Source: Kaistella treverensis (GTDB lineage: Bacteria > Bacteroidota > Bacteroidia > Flavobacteriales > Weeksellaceae). From it: DNA of 64,000 nt. Positions 18,664-26,706 of this stretch are shown here, in pieces. Location: assembly GCF_900114045.1 (NCBI RefSeq), contig NZ_FORQ01000002.1, positions 372,001 to 436,000 of the forward strand, given 5' to 3'. Position 1 is the first letter of the stretch, and each line of letters opens with the position of its first letter. The notes beneath the pieces are model-generated. The model searched no databases, was not told where the DNA came from, and saw nothing but the letters and a program-made list of their open reading frames with translations. The position numbers and the translations under genes were made by a program.

Positions 18664-19035
18664 ATGGAATTACAAGGCACAGTAAAGAAAATAACTGAAC
18701 TTCAGACATTTGCAAGCGGTTTTCAAAAAAGAGAAATGATCCTGATGACCGAAGAACAGTACCCACAACCTATAAATATTGAATTTTTACAGGATAAAAG
18801 CGATTTGCTGAATCAGGTAAAAGAAGGTGATAAAGTGAAGGTTTCTATCAATATCAGAGGTAGAGAGTGGACTTCTCCACAAGGTGAAGTGAAATATTTT
18901 AACTCTATCGTGGGTTGGAGAATGGAAAATGTTGCTTCAAATGATGCGGAACCAACGCAAGCTTCATCTTCAAACGCGCAGCCGGCACAAGGCGGAAATG
19001 TTTTCGAAGAGGAAGACGACGATTTGCCTTTCTAA
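18664..19035 (+). CDS. DUF3127 family OB-fold-like protein with SSB-type acidic tail
   Basis: 123-residue protein. The N-terminal part (about 1-90: MELQGTVKKI...LLNQVKEGDKVKVSINIRGREW...YFNSIVGWRME) has the strand pattern of an OB fold and belongs to DUF3127, a Bacteroidota family. A Ser/Asn/Gln/Ala-rich linker (about 95-113) leads to an acidic tail ending EEEDDDLPF. The terminal DDDLPF closely matches the SSB C-terminal tip (DDDIPF), which docks repair and replication partners. A role on single-stranded DNA or in binding the SSB interactome is therefore likely but unproven. aat follows after 56 bases. Confidence 0.85.
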   Translation: MELQGTVKKITELQTFASGFQKREMILMTEEQYPQPINIEFLQDKSDLLNQVKEGDKVKVSINIRGREWTSPQGEVKYFNSIVGWRMENVASNDAEPTQASSSNAQPAQGGNVFEEEDDDLPF

Positions 19036-19091
19036 AAAATTGAGTACAAAAAATTTAAAATCCTGCTTTCACGGCAGGATTTCATTTTCCT

Positions 19092-19745
19092 ATGATTCTC
19101 TTAGATCAGAACGAAATTTCTTTTCCGGACCCGCGTCAATTCGATTCTGAATCCGGAGTTATTGCCATTGGCGGTGATCTCTCGCCGGAGCGCTTGCTTT
19201 TTGCGTACCAGCTCGGAATTTTTCCGTGGTTCAATCCGGGTGAAGAGATTTTGTGGTGGTGTCCCGATCCGCGCTTTGTGCTTTTCCCGGAAGATTTAAA
19301 AGTTTCAAAATCGATGCGGAAAATTATACGTGACGAAGTTTTTAGTTTCACAGAAAATACCTGTTTCCGACAGGTTTTAGAAGAATGCGCAACGATTTAC
19401 CGAAAAGATCAGGACGGCACCTGGCTTTCAGAAGAATTAATGGATTCTTTGGAAAAACTTCACGAACTGAAAATAGCCAAAAGCATTGAAGTTTGGCAAA
19501 ATAACGAGCTGGTCGGCGGTTTTTACGGCATTCAGATCGGTAAAATTTTTTGTGGTGAAAGCATGTTTTCCAAAGTTAGCAATGCATCAAAAGCAGGTTT
19601 TATCAATTTTATTCAAAACCAAGGTAAAAATCTCGAGCTTATCGATTGTCAGGCGCATTCTGATCATTTAGAAAGTTTAGGCGCAAAAATGATTTCGAAA
19701 ACTGAATATTTAAAAATTCTAAAGAACAACAGCTATGAATCCTGA
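19092..19745 (+). CDS. aat: Leucyl/phenylalanyl-tRNA-protein transferase Aat
   Basis: Transfers Leu or Phe from aminoacyl-tRNA to N-terminal Arg or Lys of proteins, marking them for ClpS-ClpAP degradation (N-degron pathway). The 217 residues have the family blocks IAIGGDLSPERLL, YQLGIFPWF, WWCPDPR, GGFYGIQIGKIFCGESMFS and DCQ.HSDHLESLGA. The length is normal. Its 3' end overlaps the EamA transporter gene by 11 bases, so the two are translationally linked. Confidence 0.96.
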   Translation: MILLDQNEISFPDPRQFDSESGVIAIGGDLSPERLLFAYQLGIFPWFNPGEEILWWCPDPRFVLFPEDLKVSKSMRKIIRDEVFSFTENTCFRQVLEECATIYRKDQDGTWLSEELMDSLEKLHELKIAKSIEVWQNNELVGGFYGIQIGKIFCGESMFSKVSNASKAGFINFIQNQGKNLELIDCQAHSDHLESLGAKMISKTEYLKILKNNSYES

Positions 19746-20649
19746 AAAAGAAAGATGGATTTTATTGATCGTACTTTCCATTATTTGGGGTTCATCATTT
19801 ATTTTAATTAAAAAATCGCTGGAGCATTTCAATCCGTACGAAGTCGGTGCTTTGCGCGTGCTGATTGCAGGGATTTTGCTCTTGCCCGTGGCGCTGAGTA
19901 ACATTAAAAAGTTCCCCAGGAAACACTTAAAATGGTTAATTCTTGCCGCTATAACCGGTAATTTTATTCCCATGTTCTTGTTTCCAATTGCAGAAACCGA
20001 GCTCAGCAGCAGCATTGCCGGGATTGTAAACTCCATGATGCCAATTTTCGTGATTATCGTCGGTATGTTGTTCTGGAAATTTTCAACCACCAAAAGACAA
20101 CTTATTGGTGTTGTAATAAGTTTCACCGGAGCTTGTATTTTAGCGCTTTCAGGCGGTGAAAGTGGCGAGCTGAAAGTCATTCCGATTTTGTTACTTTTAC
20201 TTGCAACTTTATGTTACGCAATTTCTACAACTACCGTAAAATCAAAATTGCATCAAATACCGGCGAAAATTCTTTCCGCTTTTGTATTTTCCTTTGTTTT
20301 GATTTTGCCTTCGCTGGTTGGCTTGGTAATGGCAGGTTTTTTCAATGATTTGCAGCCAAATAAAAGTTTGTTCATCGGTTTGGGCTTTGTGAGTTTGCTT
20401 TCAATTTTCGGAACCGGACTCGCAATGATGCTGAATTATCGTTTACTGAATATTTCAACGCCGTTGTTTGCCTCAACGGTAACATTATTAATGCCGGTTG
20501 TCGCGGTGATTTGGGGAATCATTGATGGTGAAAAGCTAACGGTGATGCAGTTTGTAGGCGGACTTATTATATTAGCAGGCCTGATTTTTTTACGGGCTAA
20601 AACGCCTAAAAAAGAAAAACCGCAAGAGCCAGAAGTCCTGCGGTTTTAA
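19735..20649 (+). CDS. EamA/DMT family transporter
   Basis: 304-residue inner-membrane protein with about ten hydrophobic segments arranged as two EamA repeats. The first begins ILLIVLSIIWGSSFILIKKSL and the second begins near residue 150 (LLLLLATLCYAISTTTVKS). The family exports small metabolites such as amino acids; nothing here fixes the substrate. It starts inside the end of aat (11-base overlap). The stop codon lies within a hairpin that probably terminates the transcript. Confidence 0.9.
   Translation: MNPEKERWILLIVLSIIWGSSFILIKKSLEHFNPYEVGALRVLIAGILLLPVALSNIKKFPRKHLKWLILAAITGNFIPMFLFPIAETELSSSIAGIVNSMMPIFVIIVGMLFWKFSTTKRQLIGVVISFTGACILALSGGESGELKVIPILLLLLATLCYAISTTTVKSKLHQIPAKILSAFVFSFVLILPSLVGLVMAGFFNDLQPNKSLFIGLGFVSLLSIFGTGLAMMLNYRLLNISTPLFASTVTLLMPVVAVIWGIIDGEKLTVMQFVGGLIILAGLIFLRAKTPKKEKPQEPEVLRF
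20617..20647 (+). terminator. Hairpin at the end of the EamA gene
   Basis: Eight-base-pair stem AAACCGCA / TGCGGTTT with a 14-base loop. It overlaps the last codons and is followed by only four T, so it is a weak or moderate terminator. The AT-rich segment 20650-20771 holds nothing else I can identify. Confidence 0.5.
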
Positions 20650-20771
20650 ATAAATCTAATAAAAAGTAAAAATGAAAGGCTACAAAGATATATAAATTTT
20701 GTTATTGCTTTAAAATTTTTTTGCTGATTTTTACGGTTAATTTATGCGGCGCTTCTTTTTTTTAATTTTCC

Positions 20772-20779
20772 TAAATTTG
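20772..20779 (+). promoter_or_regulatory. Promoter -7 element of the CBS-nadK operon
   Basis: TAAATTTG, a perfect TAnnTTTG match, with only four bases between its final G and the ATG at 20784. Transcription should begin at or next to the start codon. Confidence 0.65.
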
Positions 20780-20783
20780 GCTT

Positions 20784-21437
20784 ATGTTTATCAAAGATTA
20801 TATTTCCAAAGATTATCCGGCCTTCAATACCACCGATTCTATTGAAGACGCGAATGAAATGGCAAAGGAATTTGGATATTCCCACGTTTTTATCAAGAAA
20901 AAAGGGTTTTTTCTGGGTGCGCTCAGCCAGTCTTTTTTAGATGAAAGTCCGGAAGGTCAGCTGTCTTCTTTGGAAATTCATTACGAAAAATTTGCCTTGT
21001 TCGAAGACGGAAATATGCTGGATTCTGTAAAGCTTTTTCACACGTACAACACCAATATTTTACCGATTCTAAATAAATCTGAGAAATATTTAGGTTATAT
21101 GTGCGCCGACGATCTGTTTGGTGAGTTTGCAAAATATCCGCTTTTCTCGGAAACCGGTGCGATGCTGATCGTTCAAATTAATGAAAAAAGTTATTCGATG
21201 ACTGAAATTGCGAAAATTGTGGAGTCGAATAATGCTAAAATTTACGGCTGCTATATCAGCGCTTTTCTTGGTGATGATGTACAGATTACTTTAAAAATAA
21301 GCAGCGGAAACTTAAGTTCAATCGATGAAACTTTTGAACGTTACGGCTACAATGTCGTCCTTAAATATTATGACGACGAAAAAGAAGATTTAATGAAAGA
21401 CCGATTTGGGTTTTTTCAGAAATACATGGAATTTTAA
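20784..21437 (+). CDS. CBS-domain protein upstream of nadK
   Basis: 217 residues. The N-terminal two thirds (about 1-130) carry two degenerate CBS motifs (SIEDANEMAKEFGYSHVFI and DSVKLFHTYNTNILPIL). The C-terminal part (about 135-205: GAMLIVQINEKSYSMTEIAKIVES...ITLKI) has the beta-alpha-beta pattern of an ACT-like domain. Such CBS-ACT proteins usually sense nucleotides or amino acids. It is four bases from nadK, so the two are co-transcribed and the protein may tune or sense NAD(P) metabolism; that link is inference. Confidence 0.8.
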   Translation: MFIKDYISKDYPAFNTTDSIEDANEMAKEFGYSHVFIKKKGFFLGALSQSFLDESPEGQLSSLEIHYEKFALFEDGNMLDSVKLFHTYNTNILPILNKSEKYLGYMCADDLFGEFAKYPLFSETGAMLIVQINEKSYSMTEIAKIVESNNAKIYGCYISAFLGDDVQITLKISSGNLSSIDETFERYGYNVVLKYYDDEKEDLMKDRFGFFQKYMEF

Positions 21438-21441
21438 AATA

Positions 21442-22308
21442 ATGAAAGCTGCAATCTACAGCCAGAAAAGTGATCTGGATACATTTTTATACCTGAGCAA
21501 ATTCGTTTCGGAGCTTGAAAAAAGAGGCGTTCAGGCGATTTTATATGGTCAGATGGCGGAAGCGATGCAGTTTTCTAAAGTTTTCGAAACCTTTGATGGT
21601 AAGGAAGATTTAAAGGAGAAAAAAGTCGATCTGTTTTTTACCTTCGGCGGCGACGGAACGATTGTAAATTCCCTGCTTTTTGTGCAGGATTTAGAAATTC
21701 CTGTCGTCGGAGTAAATACGGGAAGATTAGGATTTCTTGCGAGTTTTACCAAAGAAGAAGCTTTTTTGGAGCTCGACAGAATACTGAAAGGCGATGTAAA
21801 AATCAGCCATCGTTCGGTAATCGAAATTATTTCCCCTAATAACAGCATGTTTTTTCCTTTTGCCTTGAACGACCTTACGATTTCTCGCAAGGAAACAACC
21901 GCTATGATTACGGTGGACTCCTATATTAATAATGAATTTCTGAATACATTTTGGGGCGACGGCATCATCATCTCCACGCCTACAGGTTCTACCGCATATT
22001 CCTTAAGTTGTGGCGGCCCGATTATAACGCCAAATAACGACACTTTTGTTGTCACACCAATTGCGCCACATAATTTAAATGTCCGTCCGCTGATTGTTAA
22101 CGACGATGTTGAGATTCGCTTAAAAGTGAAAAGCCGCGTGCCGCAATATTCATTATCTCTGGATTCGCGCCTTTTCCACATGGAAACCGACACCGAAGTG
22201 ATACTGCGCAAAGCAAAATTCCAAATCCTGCTGGTGCACCCGCCAAGCTTAAGTTTTTACGAAACCATCCGCCAGAAACTGCTTTGGGGGAATGATAAAA
22301 GAAATTAA
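21442..22308 (+). CDS. nadK: NAD kinase
   Basis: ATP-dependent kinase that makes NADP from NAD. The 288 residues include the GGDGT motif (FTFGGDGTIVNS), the following GVNTGRLGFL, the ALNDLTISR catalytic block and GDGIIISTPTGSTAYSLSCGGPI. The start is the ATG at 21442 (MKAAIYSQ); a TTG further upstream would run into the CBS gene and is less likely. It follows the CBS-domain gene by four bases. Confidence 0.96.
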   Translation: MKAAIYSQKSDLDTFLYLSKFVSELEKRGVQAILYGQMAEAMQFSKVFETFDGKEDLKEKKVDLFFTFGGDGTIVNSLLFVQDLEIPVVGVNTGRLGFLASFTKEEAFLELDRILKGDVKISHRSVIEIISPNNSMFFPFALNDLTISRKETTAMITVDSYINNEFLNTFWGDGIIISTPTGSTAYSLSCGGPIITPNNDTFVVTPIAPHNLNVRPLIVNDDVEIRLKVKSRVPQYSLSLDSRLFHMETDTEVILRKAKFQILLVHPPSLSFYETIRQKLLWGNDKRN

Positions 22309-22380
22309 ATATTCGACATAAAATTCCTAACTTTACTGTTCCAAAAAACAGCAAAAATACAACTCTAAAATATTCCGATT

Positions 22381-23448
22381 ATGAGCAAGAAGTTTCCGGC
22401 AGGCGTTGCCACAGGACAAATGGTTACAGACATTTTTCAATTCGCCAAAGAAAATAAATTTGCGCTGCCAGCAGTAAATGTAATAGGTTCCAGCAACGTA
22501 AATGCAACTATGGAAACTGCAGCCAAATTAAATTCACCGGTAATTATTCAGTTTTCAAACGGTGGTGCCGCTTTCAACGCCGGAAAAGGTTTAAGCAATG
22601 ACGGTCAGCAGGCTGCAATTTTAGGCGGTGTCGCCGGTGCGAAACACATTCACACTTTGGCAGAAGCATACGGTGCAACCGTAATTTTACATACCGACCA
22701 CTGCGCGAAAAAATTGCTTCCGTGGATCGATGGTTTAATGGTTGCCAACGAAGAATTCTATAAACAAACCGGAAAATCGCTTTATTCTTCTCACATGTTA
22801 GATTTGTCGGAAGAGCCAATTGAAGAAAATATGGATATTTCCTGCCGATATTTTGAAAGAATGGCAAAAATGGGAATGACTTTAGAAATTGAACTGGGAA
22901 TTACCGGCGGTGAAGAAGACGGAGTTGATAATTCTGGGGTGGATTCCTCAAAATTATACACGCAGCCCGAAGAAGTTGCCTATGCTTATGAAAGATTAAG
23001 CGCAATTTCACCGAACTTTACCATCGCAGCAGCTTTCGGAAATGTACACGGCGTTTACAAACCCGGAAATGTGAAATTAACACCGAAAATCTTGGATAAT
23101 TCACAGAAATACGTTTCGCAAAAATTTGGTTTGGGTGCAGAACCAATTAATTTCGTTTTCCACGGCGGTTCTGGGTCTTCTTTGGAGGAAATTCGTGAAG
23201 CTATTGATTATGGTGTAATTAAAATGAACATCGATACCGATTTGCAATTCGCTTATACCGAAGGAATCCGTGATTATATGAACCAAAATCTGGACTTCCT
23301 GAAAACTCAGGTTGGTAATCCGGATGGTGACGATAAACCAAATAAAAAATATTACGATCCGCGGGGTTGGGTAAGAAAAGGTGAAGAAACTTTCAGCAAA
23401 AGATTGGTTCAGGCTTTCGAAGATTTGAACAACATCAATACACTTTAA
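22381..23448 (+). CDS. fbaA: Class II fructose-bisphosphate aldolase
   Basis: Zinc-dependent aldolase of glycolysis and gluconeogenesis. The 355-residue length and the N-terminal GVATGQMVTDIFQFA block identify the class IIa (E. coli FbaA-like) form. The zinc-site block HTDHCAKK, the EIELGITGGEEDG loop, FGNVHGVYKPGNV and the FHGGSGSS phosphate loop are all intact. It stands 72 bases after nadK and 75 before accD, on the same strand. Confidence 0.96.
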   Translation: MSKKFPAGVATGQMVTDIFQFAKENKFALPAVNVIGSSNVNATMETAAKLNSPVIIQFSNGGAAFNAGKGLSNDGQQAAILGGVAGAKHIHTLAEAYGATVILHTDHCAKKLLPWIDGLMVANEEFYKQTGKSLYSSHMLDLSEEPIEENMDISCRYFERMAKMGMTLEIELGITGGEEDGVDNSGVDSSKLYTQPEEVAYAYERLSAISPNFTIAAAFGNVHGVYKPGNVKLTPKILDNSQKYVSQKFGLGAEPINFVFHGGSGSSLEEIREAIDYGVIKMNIDTDLQFAYTEGIRDYMNQNLDFLKTQVGNPDGDDKPNKKYYDPRGWVRKGEETFSKRLVQAFEDLNNINTL

Positions 23449-23523
23449 ATAAAACAGAAAAAAAGATGCTTTTAGCAGCTAAAATTTATTCTGGAAAATT
23501 TAAAATCCAAAATTTAGAAAAAT

Positions 23524-24375
23524 ATGGCATTCGACTGGTTTAAAAGAAAAACCCAAAATATTACCACTTCTACCGAGGACAAAAAAGATGTGCCGAAAGG
23601 GCTTTGGCATCAGACGCCGACGGGAAAAGTGATCGAGCATGACGAGCTGAAAGCGAACAATTATGTTTCGCCGGAAGATGGTTTTCACGTAAGAATTGGG
23701 AGCAAGGAATTTTTTTCAATTATTTTTGATGACAACAAATTCACTGAACTTGACGCGAATGTGGAAAGTGTGGATATGTTGAACTTCAAAGATACCAAGT
23801 CGTACACAGACCGTTTGAAAGAGGTAAAATCTAAAACAAAATTGACAGATTCCATCCGAAATGCGGTGGGAACCGTGAAAGGTGAGCAAATGGTGATTTC
23901 GTGTATGGATTTCAGTTTCATCGGTGGTTCTTTGGGTTCTGTGATGGGCGAGAAAATCCGCCGTGCTGTAGATTATTGCATCGAGCACAAACTTCCATAT
24001 ATGATTATTTGCCAATCCGGTGGTGCCAGAATGCAGGAAGCGACTTATTCATTAATGCAGCTGGCAAAAGTTCAGTCGAAACTTGCGCAGCTTTCCGAAG
24101 CGGGGCTTTTGTACATCGCTTACTTGTGTGACCCAACTTTTGGTGGAATTACCGCTTCTTTTGCTATGACAGCCGATATTATTATGGCTGAGCCCGGAGC
24201 TTTGATCGGTTTTGCCGGTCCGCGCGTCATCCGGGAAACCATTGGTAAAGATTTGCCGGAAGGTTTCCAAACCTCCGAATTTCTTCAGGAAAAAGGTTTT
24301 GTAGATTTCATCGTGAAAAGAACTGAAATCCGGGAAAAAGTTTCACAAACAGTAAAATTGCTAAGCCACGCTTAA
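23524..24375 (+). CDS. accD: Acetyl-CoA carboxylase carboxyltransferase subunit beta (zinc ribbon lost)
   Basis: Beta half of the carboxyltransferase that makes malonyl-CoA for fatty-acid synthesis. The body has the family blocks [57 protein letters not shown] and EKGFVDFIV. The N-terminal zinc ribbon (CxxC...CxxC in E. coli) is replaced here by [17 protein letters not shown]...[13 protein letters not shown] (about 26-59), with no cysteine at the ligand positions. The 283 residues are otherwise the usual length. A strong terminator follows. Confidence 0.95.
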   Translation: MAFDWFKRKTQNITTSTEDKKDVPKGLWHQTPTGKVIEHDELKANNYVSPEDGFHVRIGSKEFFSIIFDDNKFTELDANVESVDMLNFKDTKSYTDRLKEVKSKTKLTDSIRNAVGTVKGEQMVISCMDFSFIGGSLGSVMGEKIRRAVDYCIEHKLPYMIICQSGGARMQEATYSLMQLAKVQSKLAQLSEAGLLYIAYLCDPTFGGITASFAMTADIIMAEPGALIGFAGPRVIRETIGKDLPEGFQTSEFLQEKGFVDFIVKRTEIREKVSQTVKLLSHA

Positions 24376-24393
24376 AAAGATTGGATTAATAAT

Positions 24394-24430
24394 AAAATCT
24401 CACCTCATTTGAGGTGGGATTTGTTTTTTT
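24394..24430 (+). terminator. Terminator after accD
   Basis: Stem AAATCTCACCTC / GAGGTGGGATTT (one mismatch-free core of ten pairs with G-U) and an ATTT loop, followed by TTGTTTTTTT. It ends at the start codon of the next gene, which therefore begins directly after the T run. Confidence 0.8.
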
Positions 24431-24940
24431 ATGAGAAATTTAAAATTAATTTTAACCACGCTTTCATCATTGAGTTTCAAAAAAATACTGAAACTTTTAG
24501 GCTTGATACTTCCGCATCCGCTGTTTTCGCTGCTTGGACTCTACGCAACGCTGCGAAGTTTTGCCCTGGCGCAGAAACATTTCCCTAAATCACATTCGAA
24601 CAATGGCGTGGGAAATGCGTTCCGACATGCGCTCTGGACGTGTTTAATTATGATGTATTGCTGCAAAATTTCTTCCCCTAAAAAAGCCCAAAATTATTGT
24701 AAAAGAATGACCGATCTGCACGAAGAATTATTTCCAAATAAACCTTTGGAAAAGAAAATGGATCTGCACAATAACAAAGTCGGAATGGATTATTTCATGG
24801 AATTGCTGCCCGGAATCCACCGCCAGTTTTTCGAAACGAGTTTTTTCGTTGAAGAATTTTTAAACAAAACCAAATCGGCGCGGCTTTTAAAAAATCTTAA
24901 TGATGATTTTGATGGAAATTTGGTCTATTTAACACCATAA
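24431..24940 (+). CDS. DUF6973-like protein of unknown function
   Basis: 169 residues with a basic, hydrophobic N-terminal third (about 1-52, possible membrane association). The core then carries two conserved blocks: GVGNAFRHALW (about 59-69) and LHEELF...MDLHNNKVGMDYF (about 97-122). The NAFRHxxW, HE and MDxxNNxxG pattern matches a family I recognise as DUF6973. The conserved His, Glu, Asp and Asn suggest a metal-binding or hydrolytic site, but no activity is established. It sits immediately after the accD terminator; its own promoter is not evident. A bidirectional terminator follows. Confidence 0.7.
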   Translation: MRNLKLILTTLSSLSFKKILKLLGLILPHPLFSLLGLYATLRSFALAQKHFPKSHSNNGVGNAFRHALWTCLIMMYCCKISSPKKAQNYCKRMTDLHEELFPNKPLEKKMDLHNNKVGMDYFMELLPGIHRQFFETSFFVEEFLNKTKSARLLKNLNDDFDGNLVYLTP

Positions 24941-24970
24941 AAAAAACCTCCACAATCGCGGAGGTTTTTT
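24941..24970. terminator. Bidirectional terminator between DUF6973 and the PQQ-type dehydrogenase
   Basis: AAAAAACCTCC / GGAGGTTTTTT with an eight-base loop. A and T runs on both sides allow use by both convergent genes. Confidence 0.85.
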
Positions 24971-24997
24971 AATACTTGAAAATTGACCGAAAATTTC

Positions 24998-26236
24998 CTA
25001 CTTTTTCGAAACTTTATAAAGTTTTCCGCTGTCGGTAATGCCGTAGAGATTACCGTCGGATGCACTTAAAACATCGCGGAATCTTTCTTTTTTGTCTTCC
25101 AGCAGCCATTCTTCGCCCACCACTTTATTGTCTTTAATAACCAAACGGATAATTTTTTCGCCGCTCAGACAACCAACCATTAAATTGTTTTTCCATTCAT
25201 CAATATTTCCGGTGTAGAAGTCGATTCCGCTCATTGAAATGGATGGATCCCAATAATAAACCGGCTGTTCTGTTCCGGCTTTTTGTGTGGTTCCGTTATT
25301 TATTTTTTTACCGCTGTATTCAATTCCGTAGGTCACATCGCCCCAACCATAATTTTTTCCGGCTTGAATGAGGTTTATTTCGTCACCGCCTTTAGGTCCC
25401 ATTTCAGCTTCCCAAAGCTGGCCTTTTTCATCCATCGCCAAACCTTGCGGATTGCGGTGACCGTAGGTAAAAATTTCCGGTTTATATGCCGAATTTTCTG
25501 TAAATGGATTTCCTGCTGCGGGCTTGCCGTCTTTGGTAATTTTCAAAACTTTGCCCAAATAAGCGTCAGTTTTTTGTGCGTACGGTCTGGTTTCGAGGTC
25601 GGAACGTTCGCCCGTGCTTACGAAAAGGTTTCCATCTTTAGCAAAAACCAGTCGGCTGCCGTAATGCATGGTTCCGTCATAAGTAGGTGTTGCACGGAAA
25701 ATCACCTGTGGATTTTCAATCATTTTTTCGTCCGCTGAAAGTTTTCCTTTACCAACCGCGGTGTGATTACCTCCGGTAACCGGTTCGGTAAAACTCCAGT
25801 AAATCATGCGGTTTGTTTGAAAATCGGGGTCTAAAGCAACATCCAGTAAACCACCTTGACCTCTGTCATCAACTTTTGGCAAACCTTCAACTTTGTTCAA
25901 GGATTTTCCGTCCGCAGATAAAATGGTCATGTAGCCGGTTTTATCGGTTACAATAAAACGACCGTCGGGCAAATTCGCGATTCCCCACGGTTTATTTAAA
26001 TTGCTGTTTACCACCTCTACGTTGTACGCGGTGTTAGTTTTTACACCTTCAATGCGTGTTTGTCCGGGGAACGCAGGATTGTATTCCGGTGAATTTTTGG
26101 CGGCGGTTTCCGGATTTTGCATCGCCTGATTTTCGGTTACCGGCGTTGACTCTTCTGTAACAGTATTGTTGCCGTTACACGCAGACAGAAAAAAAACCGC
26201 AATAAAGGCGGGAATTTTTAAGATGGAATTTTTCAT
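24998..26236 (-). CDS. PQQ-dependent sugar dehydrogenase-like lipoprotein (soluble aldose dehydrogenase family)
   Basis: 412 residues. A lipoprotein signal ends at FLSAC (Cys20), followed by a low-complexity linker rich in Thr, Glu and Asn, then a six-bladed beta-propeller of the GSDH/YliI type. Typical blocks are PWGIANLPDGR, GQGGLLDVALDPDF, HYGSRLVF, FTYGHRNPQGLA, AEMGPKGGDEIN and YYWDPSISMSG. The family oxidises aldose sugars with PQQ and calcium at the outer membrane or in the periplasm. No PQQ synthesis genes are in the window, so the cofactor may be scavenged. Single-gene unit, convergent with DUF6973. Confidence 0.88.
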   Translation of the reverse strand: MKNSILKIPAFIAVFFLSACNGNNTVTEESTPVTENQAMQNPETAAKNSPEYNPAFPGQTRIEGVKTNTAYNVEVVNSNLNKPWGIANLPDGRFIVTDKTGYMTILSADGKSLNKVEGLPKVDDRGQGGLLDVALDPDFQTNRMIYWSFTEPVTGGNHTAVGKGKLSADEKMIENPQVIFRATPTYDGTMHYGSRLVFAKDGNLFVSTGERSDLETRPYAQKTDAYLGKVLKITKDGKPAAGNPFTENSAYKPEIFTYGHRNPQGLAMDEKGQLWEAEMGPKGGDEINLIQAGKNYGWGDVTYGIEYSGKKINNGTTQKAGTEQPVYYWDPSISMSGIDFYTGNIDEWKNNLMVGCLSGEKIIRLVIKDNKVVGEEWLLEDKKERFRDVLSASDGNLYGITDSGKLYKVSKK

Positions 26237-26297
26237 AACAGTGTGATTTTTATTCCATTAAATTTACAAAAAAAAGAAAGAACCGAAATTCCTTCTT

Positions 26298-26684
26298 TTA
26301 TCTCAATTCAAACTCCACCGGTTTAAAGGATTTCTCGTTTTCACTTGAGAAATAAATGCCGTTTTCTTTTTCCGAACCTTTCACCTTATAATTAAGGATT
26401 TTCCGCGTTTCCGCAATTACGTTTATCCGATATTTCAAACCGTTTTTATCAGCCGGTGATATGGTTTTTTTTATTCTGTTAATTACCACTGCAGCGGGTT
26501 TTACATTATCATTTGAAAGCTCAAATTCTATAATATAACCACGTTCACCATTAATCTGGTAAGGTTTATAGGTTGCATTTTTAACTTCTGGATAAGATTT
26601 TTGTCCTACACAGGAAAATATCCAAGCAAAAAGCGAAATTATTATCAATTTACTAGAAATATTTTTTATATTTTTGAGTTTCAT
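26298..26684 (-). CDS. Small lipoprotein of unknown function
   Basis: 128 residues from the ATG at 26682-26684. A lipoprotein signal (basic KLKNIKNISSK, then a hydrophobic stretch) ends at IFSC. The mature part is rich in Lys, Asn and Glu with a beta-strand pattern (GYIIEFELS, KYRINVIAE, KPVEFEL). I do not recognise a family. A longer reading starting at 26828 would run antisense through the S41 protease signal peptide and is rejected. The gene is divergent from the S41 protease, with only 22 bases between the two start codons. Confidence 0.75.
   Translation of the reverse strand: MKLKNIKNISSKLIIISLFAWIFSCVGQKSYPEVKNATYKPYQINGERGYIIEFELSNDNVKPAAVVINRIKKTISPADKNGLKYRINVIAETRKILNYKVKGSEKENGIYFSSENEKSFKPVEFELR
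26669..26676 (+). promoter_or_regulatory. Promoter -7 element of the S41 protease gene, inside the divergent lipoprotein gene
   Basis: TATTTTTG, 30 bases before the ATG at 26707. It lies within the first codons of the leftward lipoprotein gene. Confidence 0.6.
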
Positions 26685-26689
26685 AATTA

Positions 26690-26697
26690 CAAATCTA
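26690..26697 (-). promoter_or_regulatory. Promoter -7 element of the small lipoprotein gene
   Basis: On the minus strand TAGATTTG, a TAnnTTTG match, five bases before the ATG ending at 26684. Any -33 contact must lie within the S41 coding sequence. Confidence 0.6.
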
Positions 26698-26706
26698 TCA
26701 AAAAAA

